Assembly (NCBI GenBank): GCA_013822685.1
Contig: PNKV01000002.1
Span: forward strand, 1-64,000
Length of the DNA: 64,000 bases
Source: Leptothrix sp. (in: b-proteobacteria)
GTDB lineage: Bacteria; Pseudomonadota; Gammaproteobacteria; Burkholderiales; Burkholderiaceae_C
Direction of reading: 5' to 3'
A program made the position numbers and the translations under genes. How positions within the stretch are numbered: the stretch's first letter is position 1; each line of letters begins with the position of its first letter. The notes beneath the pieces were generated by a model. The model was not told the origin of the DNA and made no database searches. It saw only the letters and a program-made list of their open reading frames with translations. Below are positions 63,917 to 64,000 of this stretch, piece after piece.

Positions 63917-64000
63917 GTGAGCGCCCGTTCCATGCCTTTAGCCGATGACATCGCTGGGGCAGGGGGCGCGCACTCGCTGGACCAGGGTTTGCTGGGTTCC
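63917..64000 (+). CDS. Possible start of an uncharacterised protein, truncated by window end
   Basis: Open frame from GTG 63917 to window end (VSARSMPLADDIAGAGGAHSLDQGLLGS); no homology recognised. Confidence 0.25.
   Translation, partial: MSARSMPLADDIAGAGGAHSLDQGLLGS

Noticed and set aside
62692-63951. 419-aa minus-strand ORF opposite fabF
   Set aside because: Shadow ORF; fabF is unambiguous.

Overview
The window is GC-rich, densely coded bacterial chromosome. Gene content and order (ubiH-like/dsbC, DUF3429/M61, maf/yceD/rpmF/plsX/fab) suggest a betaproteobacterium of the Burkholderiales; this is inference from family content, not a database result. From left to right it holds: (1) the 3' end of a giant repeat protein with six 273-bp tandem units; (2) a NitT/TauT-type ABC importer ending in an orphan ureD; (3) an NAD-dependent epimerase and a hybrid histidine kinase that overlap convergently; (4) a large purine-catabolism locus of about 11-39 kb: pepD, M20 hydrolase, UraD-AllC fusion, puuE and a GntR regulator, with uraH, puuD and katG divergent, then xdhABC and a divergent LysR, guaD, BMP-type ABC importer and an Add-type (probably adenine) deaminase, interrupted by an unrelated MBL/lipase/methyltransferase/AraC/GFA block; (5) housekeeping genes: FtsX-like permease, CheW, RecQ, DUF72, a PEP-CTERM protein, YchF, a hybrid kinase, UbiH-like, DsbC, DUF3108, M61 peptidase; (6) the maf/yceD/rpmF/plsX/fabH/fabD/fabG/acpP/fabF lipid cluster. 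No tRNA, rRNA, CRISPR array, transposase or prophage was recognised. The most interesting points are the translationally coupled ureide-degradation chain with a non-consecutive UraD-AllC fusion and an unassigned M20 hydrolase that could fill a pathway gap; the orphan ureD beside a repeat protein; the repeat array with a gradient of divergence and an unusual non-RTX C-terminus; and a probable leaderless ubiH-like gene.
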